Assembly: GCA_027013285.1 (NCBI GenBank)
Contig: JALUXR010000020.1
Location: 1-18,190, forward strand
Reading direction: 5' to 3'
DNA: 18,190 nucleotides
DNA from: Candidatus Altimarinota bacterium
GTDB lineage: Bacteria > Patescibacteriota > Gracilibacteria > Absconditabacterales > Absconditicoccaceae
In this document: positions 1-9,245 of the stretch, in pieces
How the letters are laid out: each line of letters opens with the position of its first letter
Position numbering within the stretch: position 1 is the stretch's first letter
The notes under the pieces: model-generated
Seen by the model: the letters and a program-made list of their open reading frames with translations, nothing else
Told to the model about the DNA's origin: nothing
Databases searched by the model: none
Translations under genes and position numbers: made by a program

Positions 1-26
1 TCAAACTAGTAGTCTATAAAATAATA

Positions 27-55
27 GGGTAGGAGTTTATTTCCTATCCTTTTTT
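27..55 (+). terminator. Rho-independent terminator at the typA 3' end
   Basis: An 8-bp stem (27-34 with 42-49, one G-T pair) closes a 7-base loop and is followed on the plus strand by six T residues. It overlaps the typA stop codon at 44-46. On the minus strand the stem is followed by TATTATTTT, so it may end typA as well as an unseen plus-strand transcript entering from the left. Positions 1-26 hold nothing else I can identify. Confidence 0.6.
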
Positions 56-1837
56 ATGTTTCTTTCTTTCATTTTCAGTTAAATATATTTTTCTAATTCT
101 TACTTTTGTAGGTGTAATTTCTACATACTCATCAGGTCAAATATAATCAATACTTTGTTCCAATGTCATAAGTCTAGGTGGAGTAAGTTTCATAGCTTCA
201 TCTGTTCCAGAAGCTCTTACATTTGTAAGTTTTTTATTTTTACAAGGATTTACTACTAAATCTCATCATTTAAGATATTCTCAAATAACCATTCATTCAT
301 AAACTTCTGTTCTTGCAGTAACAAATATTGGTCACCTTTCTTGTAATTTCCAAAGTGAAAAGTTCATTGTTGATCCTTGTTCTCCAGATATCATACTACC
401 AACTTCTCTTTTTTCGATATGTCCTTTGTATGGTTCATATTGATCGAAAATTGAAGCAAGAATTCATTCTCATTTTGTCATAGTTGTAAACTCTCATTTG
501 AAACCTATAAGTCATCTTGCAGGAATTCTAAATGTAAGATTTGTAATTCAGTTTTCTTCTTGCATTTCTTGCATTTCTCATTTTCTCTTACCTAATTTTT
601 CAATTATAGAACCAGCAAATTCTGTTGGTGTAAATATAGTTACTATTTCTATAGGTTCATATTTTTTACCATCTACTTCTTTCATAACTACTTCTGGAGC
701 TCCGACTTGTAATTCAAATCATTCTCTTCTCATAGTCTCAATAAGAACAGATAAATGAAGTTCTCATCTACCAGCAACTTCAAATTCATCACCTGTAAAA
801 TCAATTTTTAATCATACATTTGTTTCCATTTCTTTTTCTAATCTATCTCTAATTTGTCTAGAAGTTACATATTTTCATTCTCTACCACCAAAAGGTGAGT
901 TGTTTACAAGAAATTTCATTTTGTAAGTAGGTTCATCAATATGTATTGCAGGAAGTGGTTCTTGTTCTTCGTTATCACAAACAGTTTCTCATACAAATAT
1001 GTCAGAAATTCAAGCAATTTCAACTATATCTCAAGCAACTGCCTCTTTTACTTTTACTTTATTTAATCATTGAGTTACTAATATATCTGCTATTTTTCAT
1101 TTTCTTTTTTCTCAATCATTTCATATAACAATAATTTGTTGTCATACTTTTACTGTTCATTCATAAATTCTACCAACTCACATTCTTCCAAGAAAATTAT
1201 CATAATCTAAGTTTGCAACTTGCATTCTAAATGGTGCTTCTGTATCAGATTTAGCAGGTGGAACATTTTCTAAAATTGATTCAAAAAGAGGAATAATATT
1301 ATCAGATTCTTCATCCATAGATAATTTTGCAATACCATCTCTTGCAGCAGCAAAAACTACAGGGAAATCTAATTGTTCATCATTCGCTCAAAGTTGTTCC
1401 ATAAGGTCAAATACTTCATCTACTACATAATCTACTCTAGCAGTAGGTTTATCTATTTTATTTATTACAACAAGAGGTTTAAGTCATAATTCTATAGATT
1501 TTTTAAGAACAAATTTTGTTTGAGGCATAGGTCCTTCATAAGCATCTACTACCAAAATTACAGAATCTACCATCCTTAAAACTCTCTCTACTTCTGATGA
1601 GAAATCAGCATGTCAAGGAGTATCAATAATATTTATTTTTGTATCTTTATAAGTTACAGCAGTATTTTTACTATAAATTGTAATACCTCTTTCTTTTTCT
1701 TGGTCATTACTATCCATAAGACAAGTTCACATTTCTTGATTTTCTCTAAAAGTTCAAGATTGTTTTAAAAGTGCATCTACTAAAGTTGTTTTACCATGAT
1801 CTACATGGGCAATAATTGCAACATTTCTAAAATCCAT
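44..1837 (-). CDS. typA: Translational GTPase TypA/BipA
   Basis: This 597-residue protein is close to the usual TypA length of about 600. It is a ribosome-binding GTPase of the EF-G type, involved in ribosome assembly and stress adaptation. Visible motifs are the G1 loop AHVDHGKTTL (10-19), the switch region with QEKERGITI (47-54), G3 DTPGHAD (72-78) and G4 NKID (126-129). The C-terminal part contains the ARGLIGFKGEF stretch typical of TypA. The glycine of DTPGH is a TGA codon (minus strand, near 1613), one of the clearest signs of UGA-glycine recoding. The ATG at 1837 starts right at the conserved N-terminus (MDFRNVAIIAHVDHGKT) and has no Shine-Dalgarno sequence before it. The stop is TAG. 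The lgt terminator lies just upstream, so typA probably has its own promoter or depends on read-through. The assignment rests on several independent motifs. Confidence 0.97.
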
Positions 1838-1854
1838 TAAAATTTATTCTAAAT

Positions 1855-1886
1855 AATAAAAAACTAACCCAAAGGTTTGAGTTAGT
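1855..1886 (-). terminator. Terminator downstream of lgt
   Basis: A short stem (1863-1868 with 1881-1886) is followed on the minus strand by a run of about six T residues. It lies 27 bases after the lgt stop and before typA, and probably ends the uvrA-to-lgt transcript. A T run also occurs on the plus side (1891-1897), so it could work in both directions. Confidence 0.6.
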
Positions 1887-1912
1887 ATAGTTTTTTTCAT
1901 CTCTAAAACAAG

Positions 1913-2707
1913 TTATAAATGTTTTTTTCAATTTCTGATTTTTAAATATAGTAAAACAATTCCTAATAAAAATATTAAAATCATAAGATATTGTGATCTA
2001 CTTAATCAAAGATATAAAATATAATCTTTAGGATGCCAACGAATAAATTCAAGTGAAAATCTAATAATACTATAATATAAAATAAATATAATTGTTAAAG
2101 TTCATCTGTTTAATAAAATTCATTTTTTCCAAATTAGATATTGAAATATAATAAGTAATAACCATCATTCTAAAAAACTTTCTAAAAATTGGTTTGCAAA
2201 GTATAAATGGTTTGTTCAAAAATTTTGGCACATAAATCAGAAATGGTTTGTAATATAAGTAGAACATTCTTTTCCATATAATTCTCAATTTAAATAGTTT
2301 CAAAGTCTTCCAAGTCCAAGTCAAAATGGTAAAATTCAAACTATCAAATCTGATACAGAAAAAATTGATAACTTATATTTTTTAGCCAGAAGAAACATTG
2401 CCACTCAAACACCTATGAAGGCACCTGCGAAGGCCATTCATCATTCCCAAACATAAAATACTTTCCAAGGTTGATGTATAAAATATGGTAGATTATAAAA
2501 AAAAACATAACCAAGCCTTCAACCAAATAAAACTCATAAAATAATATAAACTAAAATGTCATCTAGAAATTTTTCTTTATTTTTGATATTAGCAAAATTT
2601 GTTTTTTCAATAATGTATTTAATATAAAAATATCATAGTATAAAACTTACGGCATAAAAAATACCATAATAATGTATTGCTATAGGTCAAATAGAAAATG
2701 CTATCAT
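1913..2707 (-). CDS. lgt: Prolipoprotein diacylglyceryl transferase
   Basis: A 264-residue polytopic membrane protein. Lgt moves diacylglycerol from phosphatidylglycerol to the lipobox cysteine of prolipoproteins, the first step of lipoprotein maturation. The signature GRLGNYLNGELYG (133-145) is complete, and the C-terminal IIRFSLEFIRWHP stretch fits the family's conserved arginine and glutamate helix. The preceding motif reads WEGGMAFAGAFIG (87-99), where many Lgt proteins have a histidine at the position of A94 (GMSFHGG in E. coli). Some lineages also lack this histidine, so activity cannot be ruled out. The ATG at 2707 overlaps the end of the upstream Lgt-like gene by 7 bases, which implies coupled translation. 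It is the last gene before a terminator. TGA codes for several glycines, including those of the WEGG stretch. Confidence 0.93.
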
Positions 2708-3468
2708 TTTTGTTTATTTAAAGTTAGTAAATATAAAACTGTAGGAACTAATATAGTCATTATATAGCAATACAATAATTTAACATCTATTCAAAATAAA
2801 AAATGTTTAGGATATGATAGAAAATGAACTATATAGGCTAATCAAAGAAATAATAAAGGAGTAATAAATAAACTTATTCCAGGTTTTTTAATGATTAAGT
2901 ATACTATTTTTGTAAATAAATATAATCATAGTCATAATAGAGATAAAAATATTCAAACAGGCCATCTTTTAAGCTCTAACATAGGAATTTGTGTATTTAC
3001 TGTAAGAGGACTTATTCAAAATACACTATTTGTTCATATTCAATAAAAATTATCTCAAAGTAATAAAAATGGTCATAAAACTATTAAACTTAAGCATATT
3101 GAATAAAAAAATACATCTATAGATTTTAATTTTTCTTGTTTGTATTTTAATGATAGAATATAGGAAAATATCATAAAAAATATTCAAAAACTAATTCAAA
3201 TGAATGAAAAATTATAATTATAAGGAGATATTAAACTTGTAAAATTTGTTGGAAATATAAAATGATATGTAAGTAAATCATAAATATATCTTCATAAAAA
3301 GTAAGGAATTATTATAAAAAATGGCAAAAAACTAATAAATGAAGCCGTTTTTAGATTAAATTTTTTACTATATCTATAAATTCAATAAATAAATATTATT
3401 GTTGCTAATATTATTCAAATTCACTGAAAATATATGGGTTGTCAAAATAGTGTAAAATATGGAAACAT
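2701..3468 (-). CDS. Degenerate Lgt-like polytopic membrane protein
   Basis: A 255-residue, highly hydrophobic protein with about seven membrane segments. It is probably a divergent paralog of the neighbouring Lgt. It starts like an Lgt (FGQPIYFQGIGIILATI, compare the following gene's IGPIAIHYYGIFYAVSF) and has GDNFYGIGTNSVFGI where Lgt has GRLGNYLNGELYG, so the arginine of the signature is missing. It also has a short FSFIGISFG stretch in the place of the GGM-x-F motif. These similarities were judged by eye and are weak. If it is an Lgt relative it has probably lost catalysis and could be a partner or regulator of Lgt. It ends TGA-TAG, the TGA read as glycine, overlapping the lgt start by 7 bases. 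The upstream membrane protein ends 30 bases earlier. Confidence 0.75.
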
Positions 3469-3498
3469 CTAAAATTTTTTTATCAATTTAAAATTATC

Positions 3499-4485
3499 TT
3501 ATTTAGAATTTTTATTTGTATCTTTTTTACATTTTCTTTTAACTAATTCTTGTAATGAATACAAATATAAATTATATTGATCATAGTTTTTTATAAATTT
3601 ATCTAATGGTGTGAAGCTTGTACTGATTAAACTCGATTTAAAACTTTCTATTTTATAATTTAATTCTTTATAATCTTTTATATCACATCATTTGTTTACT
3701 TTTTTTGAAAGAGTTGATAATTGTTCTATCATATTTGTTCTTTTTTGAATGTAATTTTTTTGAACATCATCAGAAAAAATTCATCATATTTTACCAACTA
3801 TATTTTGGAAGGTATTACTCCATAACTGAACAGACGATTTCATAAATTTAAATTCTGCTAAATTATTATTTATATGGGATACTGATATAAATATAAGAAT
3901 AATTCATATTATAAATTCTATAATTATCCAATGTAGATTTTTATTCCCTTTATTTTTTTTAAACTTAACTTTTTTCTTTTCAATTTGTTTTACTCATTTA
4001 ACATTAGTATCAACTCATTCTTTCATTTGATTACTTATATTTTCTAATTCTTTGTTATTATCCATTTGTAATAGTGATTTATCTAAATTATTATTATTGT
4101 CTAAATATCCAGTTATTTCTTTTTTTGTAAGATTTTCTATTTCTTGTATTTGACTATTTGTTTTATCTATTTTTCATATATCTATGATATTCTCTTTTAC
4201 TATATTATTTTTATCAAATACTTGTGTTTTTTCTTTCTTTTTCTCTAGGATATTCTCTTTTTCTCAATTATTTATTTGAATTACTTTTTTTAATATTTCT
4301 TTATTCTCTCTTTTTTTATTGGTATTAGGATTATTTATTTGTTTATTTACAATATTTTTTTTTATAATTTTGTCTTGTTTTCATATTTTATTTTCTTTTT
4401 TAATTCAAATATCAATATTGTTATTTTTTTTCTTTTTTTCTTGTAATTTATTATCTAGAAAGTCTTTTATAAAGTTATTTCACAT
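3499..4485 (-). CDS. One-pass membrane protein, Lys/Asn-rich, unknown function
   Basis: This 328-residue protein is not recognised. Residues 1-183 are a very charged, Lys/Asn/Glu-rich, probably disordered or coiled-coil cytoplasmic region. Residues 185-203 (WIIIEFIIGIILIFISVSH) form a single membrane segment. Residues 205-328 would lie outside the membrane and look helical, with two cysteines (near 267 and 319) that could form a disulfide. Translation starts at the ATG at 4485; no better upstream start or Shine-Dalgarno is visible. It sits between the exonuclease gene (27 bases upstream) and the Lgt-like gene (30 bases downstream), apparently in one operon. Confidence 0.8.
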
Positions 4486-4512
4486 AGATTTTTGATATAT
4501 GAAAATAAATGT

Positions 4513-5514
4513 TTACAAACCCAGTATATTATTTTTAATTTCATTTTCAACTATTAAACATCAATGTTCTTTTATGTAATCTATATCAATTCTTTTTTCA
4601 ACTCAATTGTAAGAAATATTTCAATTAAATAATAAGTAGAGTAGTATAGTTAAAGTCATTTTTACATCATTTTTACAATAATTTTTTACTTTATTAAGTG
4701 CAGCTTGATCTCAAGTTTCATTATAATGTTTCAATAATTGTGCTCATTCTGCTCAAGAAGATAATGTTTTGCTTACTCAAACAATATTTGTAGCTACAGC
4801 ATTTAATCAAATTCTTTTTCAAAAAATTTTACTATAAACATGAAATAAATCTAAACTTTTTTCATTTATAATCTTGATTTTCTCTTCCCATTCATTTTCT
4901 GAGATACTACTATTATAAACTACTACCGGATTATCAAAAGCAATATTGTTATATCAGATAATATATCCATCATAATTTATTAAGTAATCTACAAACTTAT
5001 TTAGATTTTTTTCTGAAACATATTTATATTTGGGTGGTGTTTCGTCTTTATAATCTTTTGAATCTATTACATATCCTACCATAAATCTAGTTTCTTTTAA
5101 ATTTTGAATATTTCAAACTGTTTCTATATCATAAACTAGAAAATGTTTTCATAAATAATTTTCCATATTTTCTTTTCAAAAATTTTCAACAAGAGTATTT
5201 GCTATATTTTTTTTACCAGTATTATCTATTTTTTTCTTTAAACTATTATGAACTTTTAAAATTGTTTCATCAGTTAATTTTAATTTAATAGCTTGTTTTT
5301 CATCTATTATCTCTAAATTGTTGTCTTGTAAAACTATTCTAAAATATATTTCTCAAGCAGAAAAATACAGTATTTCATCTATGATATCTTCATTTATTTT
5401 TTTTATAAATTGTTTAAAATATACAAATCATTGTTTTTCATATATTTTCTTTAAATTTGAGAAAAATGGACTTTTAATACTTTGTATTTCTTCAAATGTA
5501 AGTGTTTTATACAT
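4513..5514 (-). CDS. DEDDy-type 3'-5' exonuclease (RNase H-like fold)
   Basis: A 333-residue protein whose second half carries the three exonuclease motifs of the DnaQ/PolB proofreading superfamily. Exo I is FLVYDIETVG (D129, E131), Exo II is IIGYNNIAFDNPVV (N190, D194) and Exo III is NYCKNDVKMT (Y279, D283), a YxxxD arrangement of the DEDDy class. These acidic residues bind the two metal ions for cleaving nucleotides from DNA or RNA ends. The spacing and the GYN-x-x-x-FD wording resemble the stand-alone exonucleases related to the PolB proofreading domain. The first 120 residues are not recognised and may recruit a substrate or partner. It follows uvrA after a 42-base gap, so a repair role is plausible but not shown. 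The ATG at 5514 is the first in frame; there is no Shine-Dalgarno. Confidence 0.85.
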
Positions 5515-5556
5515 TAAATAAGTGGTTTATGGTCTAAATAGATTCTACTTTCTCAC

Positions 5557-8433
5557 TTAATCTACTATTTCTCCGTTTTGCATGTCTATCACTTTATCAG
5601 CAAATTTCAGTAAATTTTTATCATGTTCTATCATAACTATAGTTTCTTGTCTATTTAAGAATCTTCATAAAATTTTTAATAATTTTTCTATATCCACGAA
5701 ATGTAGCCCTACCGTTGGTTCGTCCAAAAAGTAAATTGTGTGCCCTTTATATTTTTTTAATAAATTTTTTACAAGTTTTAACCTTTGACTTTCTCCCCCA
5801 GATAATGTATGTGCAGGTTGTCACATTTTTAGATAACCAAGTCCTATATCTTCCAAAAGTTGTAGTTTTTCTTTGATTACAGGTATTGCATCAAAAAATT
5901 CTAAAGCAGATGAAATATACATATTTAAAATGTCAGATACAGTCTTTCCATTCCAAGTAATATTTAAAACTTCAGGTCTAAATCTTTTACCATGACAAAG
6001 TTCACATTCTACATAAGTATCAGGTAAAAATTGTAATTCTATCTTTTTATATCCATATCATTTACATTCTTGACAAGCTCATTTATTAGAATTGAAACTG
6101 AAATAAGAACTGTTCAATCCATACATTTTTGCTTCTTGAGTATTTGCAAATATTTGTCTGATATCATCCCAAACTCAAATAAATGTAGAAGGGCAGGACC
6201 TTGGATTTTTACCGATTGCACTTTGGTCTATGTAAACATAATTTTTGATATCTTCATATCATTGAATTGTATCAATTTCCAATTTGTTATGGAAGAAATC
6301 TGTAAGAGCTTCTTTCTCAAATTTTGCATAATCAAGAGGATTTATAAGTTGTTTTGACATAATTTCAGTCCAAGAATATCATTTTTTCATCAAATGGGTT
6401 CTGATATATGCTTGAGTAATACTTTCTCTATCTTTGAAGAATTTAAAAATTGTATCATACAAAATAGTGGTTTTACCAGCTCAACTTGCACCTGTAATAA
6501 TTGTAAATCATCATAAAGGAATTTTAATATCAATATTTTTTAAATTATGTTTGTGAGCTTTTTTAACTTCCAAATATTTTTTCATGGGAGTGTGTTCAAA
6601 TTCTGCTTGAATTTCTTTTTTTCAAGTTACATATTCTGCAGTAAGAGTATTTGATTCTAAAAATTTCTTTATATTTCATGAAAAAACTACATTTCATCCA
6701 AAATCTCAAGCTCAAGGTCCTATTTCTATAATATAATCTGCATTTTTTATAAAATCTTCATTATGTTCTACTACAATAATTGTGTTTCATAGTTTTTTAA
6801 GTTCTTTGATAGCCTTTATGGTTTTTATACTTTCTTCTGTATCCAATCCAATGGTAGGCTCGTCCAAGACATAAATAATTCCAGAAAGTTTGTTTCCAAG
6901 TTGTTTTGCAAGTCTAAGTCTTTGAATTTCACCACCAGAAAGAGTATTTACTCATCTTGCAAGAGTAAGATAATCAAGTCATAAATTATTTATAGTTTCT
7001 AACTTATCAAGTAATGGTCAGATTATTCTTTTAGTTAAAATTTCTTTTTCTTTTGAAATTTTTAATTTTTTAAGTTCTTTAATTAAATTTCAAATAGTTA
7101 AATTTTGGTAGTAAGTAATATCTTGTCCCCGGGGACAGTTTTTTTTAGTCCCCGGGGACAGTTTCATAGATAAGGCAAATTCATTTAATTTTTTTCAATT
7201 ACATTTTGGGCAAGTATTGAAATCTACCATGGCTTGAAAATCTCTTGTAAGCATTCATTTTTCATATTGTTCTTTGATGATACTTTCAATTCCATTGTAA
7301 TGCAATGATACAAATTTTCATCACATATTTAATTTTAAAAGTTCATTATCTCAATTTATGATGATATCTTTGTATTCTTCTTCTAAATTTTTCCATTTTA
7401 CATCAAGATTAAATTCATACATCATAGAAAGTTTTGTAAGGATTTTTTGTCAAACTGTAGAATCTCTCCAAGGTAAAATAGCTTTTTTTACAGATTGATT
7501 TTCATCTATAATTCTTTCTAAATCTACTTGTAAAGTTTCTCATGTTCAATTACATTCATCACAAGCTCATTCTATTCTATTTGCTGAAAAATGTGCAGGA
7601 GTATATTCTGGAAAATGAATATTACAATTACTACAATAGGCATAGATAGTCCAAGATTTTAAATCTAAATTACTATCTATCTGATCTGTAAATTCACAAG
7701 TATAAATCTGTTCATTTGTTGAAAAAAGTTTAATAAAATCTTCTTGTAATCTATGTTTAATTCATTCTTTGATAGTTATTTTGTCATAAATTCAAAAAAC
7801 TTCAACTGGCATGTTTTCTTTTGAAAAAGAGGGTTCTTCAAGATAAAAATATACAGAATTAAAATCCTTTCATTTTACAAGCAACTGTGTAAATCAAGTT
7901 CATTTGTCTACTTTTTTCTGATTAGCTCTAAAATATTTATCTAATTTTTTTGGATCATCAAAAGTTTGTTTGTTTGAAAGTATCCATATTTTTTTATCTG
8001 CATAAACATCAAAAACTTGTGTAATAATATTGTCTATAGTTTGACTATGTATGTGATTTCAGCAATTATAACAATAAATATCTCATAATTTTGAAAAAGC
8101 AAGTCTTAGATAGTCGTCTGTTTCTGTCATAGTTCAAACTGTTGATCTTTTGTTTCATCATTTTTTGTTTTGTTCTATAGCAATAGCAGGGGATAGTCAT
8201 TCACTATAGTCAAGTTCAGCTCTGTCTCCAAGATTAAAAAATCATCTTAAGTAAGTAGATAAACTTTCAATATATCTAAATTGTCATTCTTTGTAAATTG
8301 TAGAAAATGCAAGTGTAGATTTTCAAGAACCTGAAACCCCGCTGATTACAGTTATTTTATTTTTTGGAATTTCAACATCTATATTTTTTAGATTATGAGT
8401 TCTTACACCATACAGCTTGATACTATCTTTCAT
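5557..8433 (-). CDS. uvrA: Excinuclease ABC subunit A
   Basis: The 958-residue damage-recognition ATPase of nucleotide excision repair. It has two ABC modules: Walker A GVSGSGKSTLAF near residue 32 and GASGAGKTTIL near 645. The signatures NTLSGGEIQRLRLAKQLG and HTLSGGESQRLKL are present, with Walker B LDEPTIGLD and LDEPTVGLH. Zinc-finger cysteine pairs are visible at CYNC, CSNC...CDEC, CPKC and CQEC...CELC. The last glycine of the first Walker A (G-S-TGA-K-S) is a TGA codon. Residues about 424-437 (LSPGTKKNCPRGQD) are an insertion encoded by a GC-rich palindromic double repeat, described separately, sitting in a loop after the CPKC zinc module. The ATG at 8433 starts directly before the conserved YGVRTHNLKNI. 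It is first in a probable five-gene operon with a promoter at 8471-8498. Confidence 0.97.
7124..7164. repeat. GC-rich palindromic double repeat inside uvrA
   Basis: Two copies of the 17-base unit GTCCCCGGGGACAGTTT lie at 7125-7141 and 7148-7164, separated by TTTTTA. Each contains the perfect 12-bp palindrome GTCCCCGGGGAC (first copy extended to 14 bp, TGTCCCCGGGGACA). Its G+C content is far above that of the surroundings, and it adds CCC, CCG, CGG and GGG codons that are rare in this window. On the minus strand it is translated in frame within uvrA as about 14 residues. No other copy occurs in the window. Confidence 0.85.
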
Positions 8434-8470
8434 TGAAAAAAATATTATTAAAATTAAAAATCAATAAATC

Positions 8471-8498
8471 ATAATACTTTTTTAGGAAAGAAATTCAA
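8471..8498 (-). promoter_or_regulatory. Putative sigma70 promoter of the uvrA operon
   Basis: On the minus strand TTGAAT (8493-8498) and TATTAT (8471-8476) are 16 bases apart, with the uvrA start 37 bases downstream. The AT-rich background makes chance matches likely, so this is a candidate only. Confidence 0.4.
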
Positions 8499-8534
8499 TT
8501 TAATAAAATATTGCTTTTTGACAAAATAGAGGAA

Positions 8535-8564
8535 TTGCTTAAAATATTATTTAGTTCGTATATT
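8535..8564 (+). promoter_or_regulatory. Putative promoter of the zinc-ribbon gene
   Basis: TTGCTT (8535-8540) and TATATT (8559-8564) are 18 bases apart on the plus strand, ending 19 bases before the ATG. A consensus TTGACA at 8518-8523 also lies in this divergent region, but its best -10 (TATTAT, 8545-8550) is 21 bases away. Confidence 0.35.
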
Positions 8565-8583
8565 TAAATATAATTATTTTATA

Positions 8584-9186
8584 ATGAAACAGTTAAAACT
8601 TCCTTGATTTGAAGAAGAGAATAAAAAAATACATTTAAAATCAGAAAGTAATGAAACTACTAATAATCTGGTTGATATTTTATCTATCGAAGCTGATAAA
8701 TGTCCATCTTGTGATGAAATGACTTTTTATAATTGAGTATGTGGAAATTGTGGATATTGACAAGAAGTTAAAATTAAATTCAAAGATAAAGAATGAGAAT
8801 TTAAAGCAGAATATATAGAAACTGCGGAAGTTGATGTGGCAGAAAAAAAGGATTTTGATAACAATGAAACTCATATAAAAGAGCTTTTAAGGAGACTAGA
8901 ACTAAAAGATACTTTTAAAATGTGATTTATTTTGTTTTGAGAATATTTTGATATAGAAATTGTAAATTGATCAATAGATGAAATAGAAGTTTCTTGATTA
9001 ACTTTTAAATATAGTATGAAAGAATGAAAATTTATTGTTGTTGCAAAGGAAAAATGATTTTTACGGTGAAATGCTTATAAATATAAAAGAAGATTTTTGA
9101 AATGGATACGAGAGAACAAAAAATCTAAATTTAAATTAAATACTATTAAGTCTCATCCATATTTTGATGATTTTTTATGAAAATAA
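8584..9186 (+). CDS. Zinc-ribbon protein of unknown function
   Basis: A 200-residue soluble protein. Residues 40-56 form a four-cysteine zinc ribbon (CPSC at 40-43, CGNC at 53-56). Residues 98-200 are a basic, mixed alpha/beta region ending in a Lys/Arg-rich helix (YKYKRRFLKWIRENKKSK), which suggests nucleic-acid binding. The N-terminus KQLKLPGFE loosely resembles the QL-x-L-F peptides that bind the DNA sliding clamp; this is speculative. The gene diverges from uvrA across a 150-base promoter region and stands alone on the plus strand. Eleven TGA codons are read as glycine. Its terminator overlaps the end of the convergent 757-residue gene. No family was recognised. Confidence 0.85.
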
Positions 9187-9219
9187 AAAAATACTTAGGA
9201 TAAAATATATAAATAAAAA

Positions 9220-9245
9220 ATAGAGATTATTTCTCTATCTTTTTT
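9220..9245 (+). terminator. Terminator of the zinc-ribbon gene, overlapping the convergent gene's stop
   Basis: A perfect 7-bp stem (ATAGAGA 9220-9226 with TCTCTAT 9232-9238) with a 5-base loop is followed by CTTTTTT. The hairpin overlaps the last codons and stop (9227-9229) of the convergent minus-strand gene. On the minus strand it is followed by several T residues, so it probably serves both genes. Confidence 0.65.

Noticed and set aside
498..1128. Two plus-strand ORFs (86 and 60 residues)
   Set aside because: Both are antisense to well-supported typA coding sequence.
2070..2339. Minus-strand ORF of 89 residues
   Set aside because: It is a shifted frame within lgt; the lgt frame, with TGA as glycine, carries the family motifs.
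6070..6357. Plus-strand ORF of 95 residues
   Set aside because: It lies antisense to uvrA and shows no features of its own.
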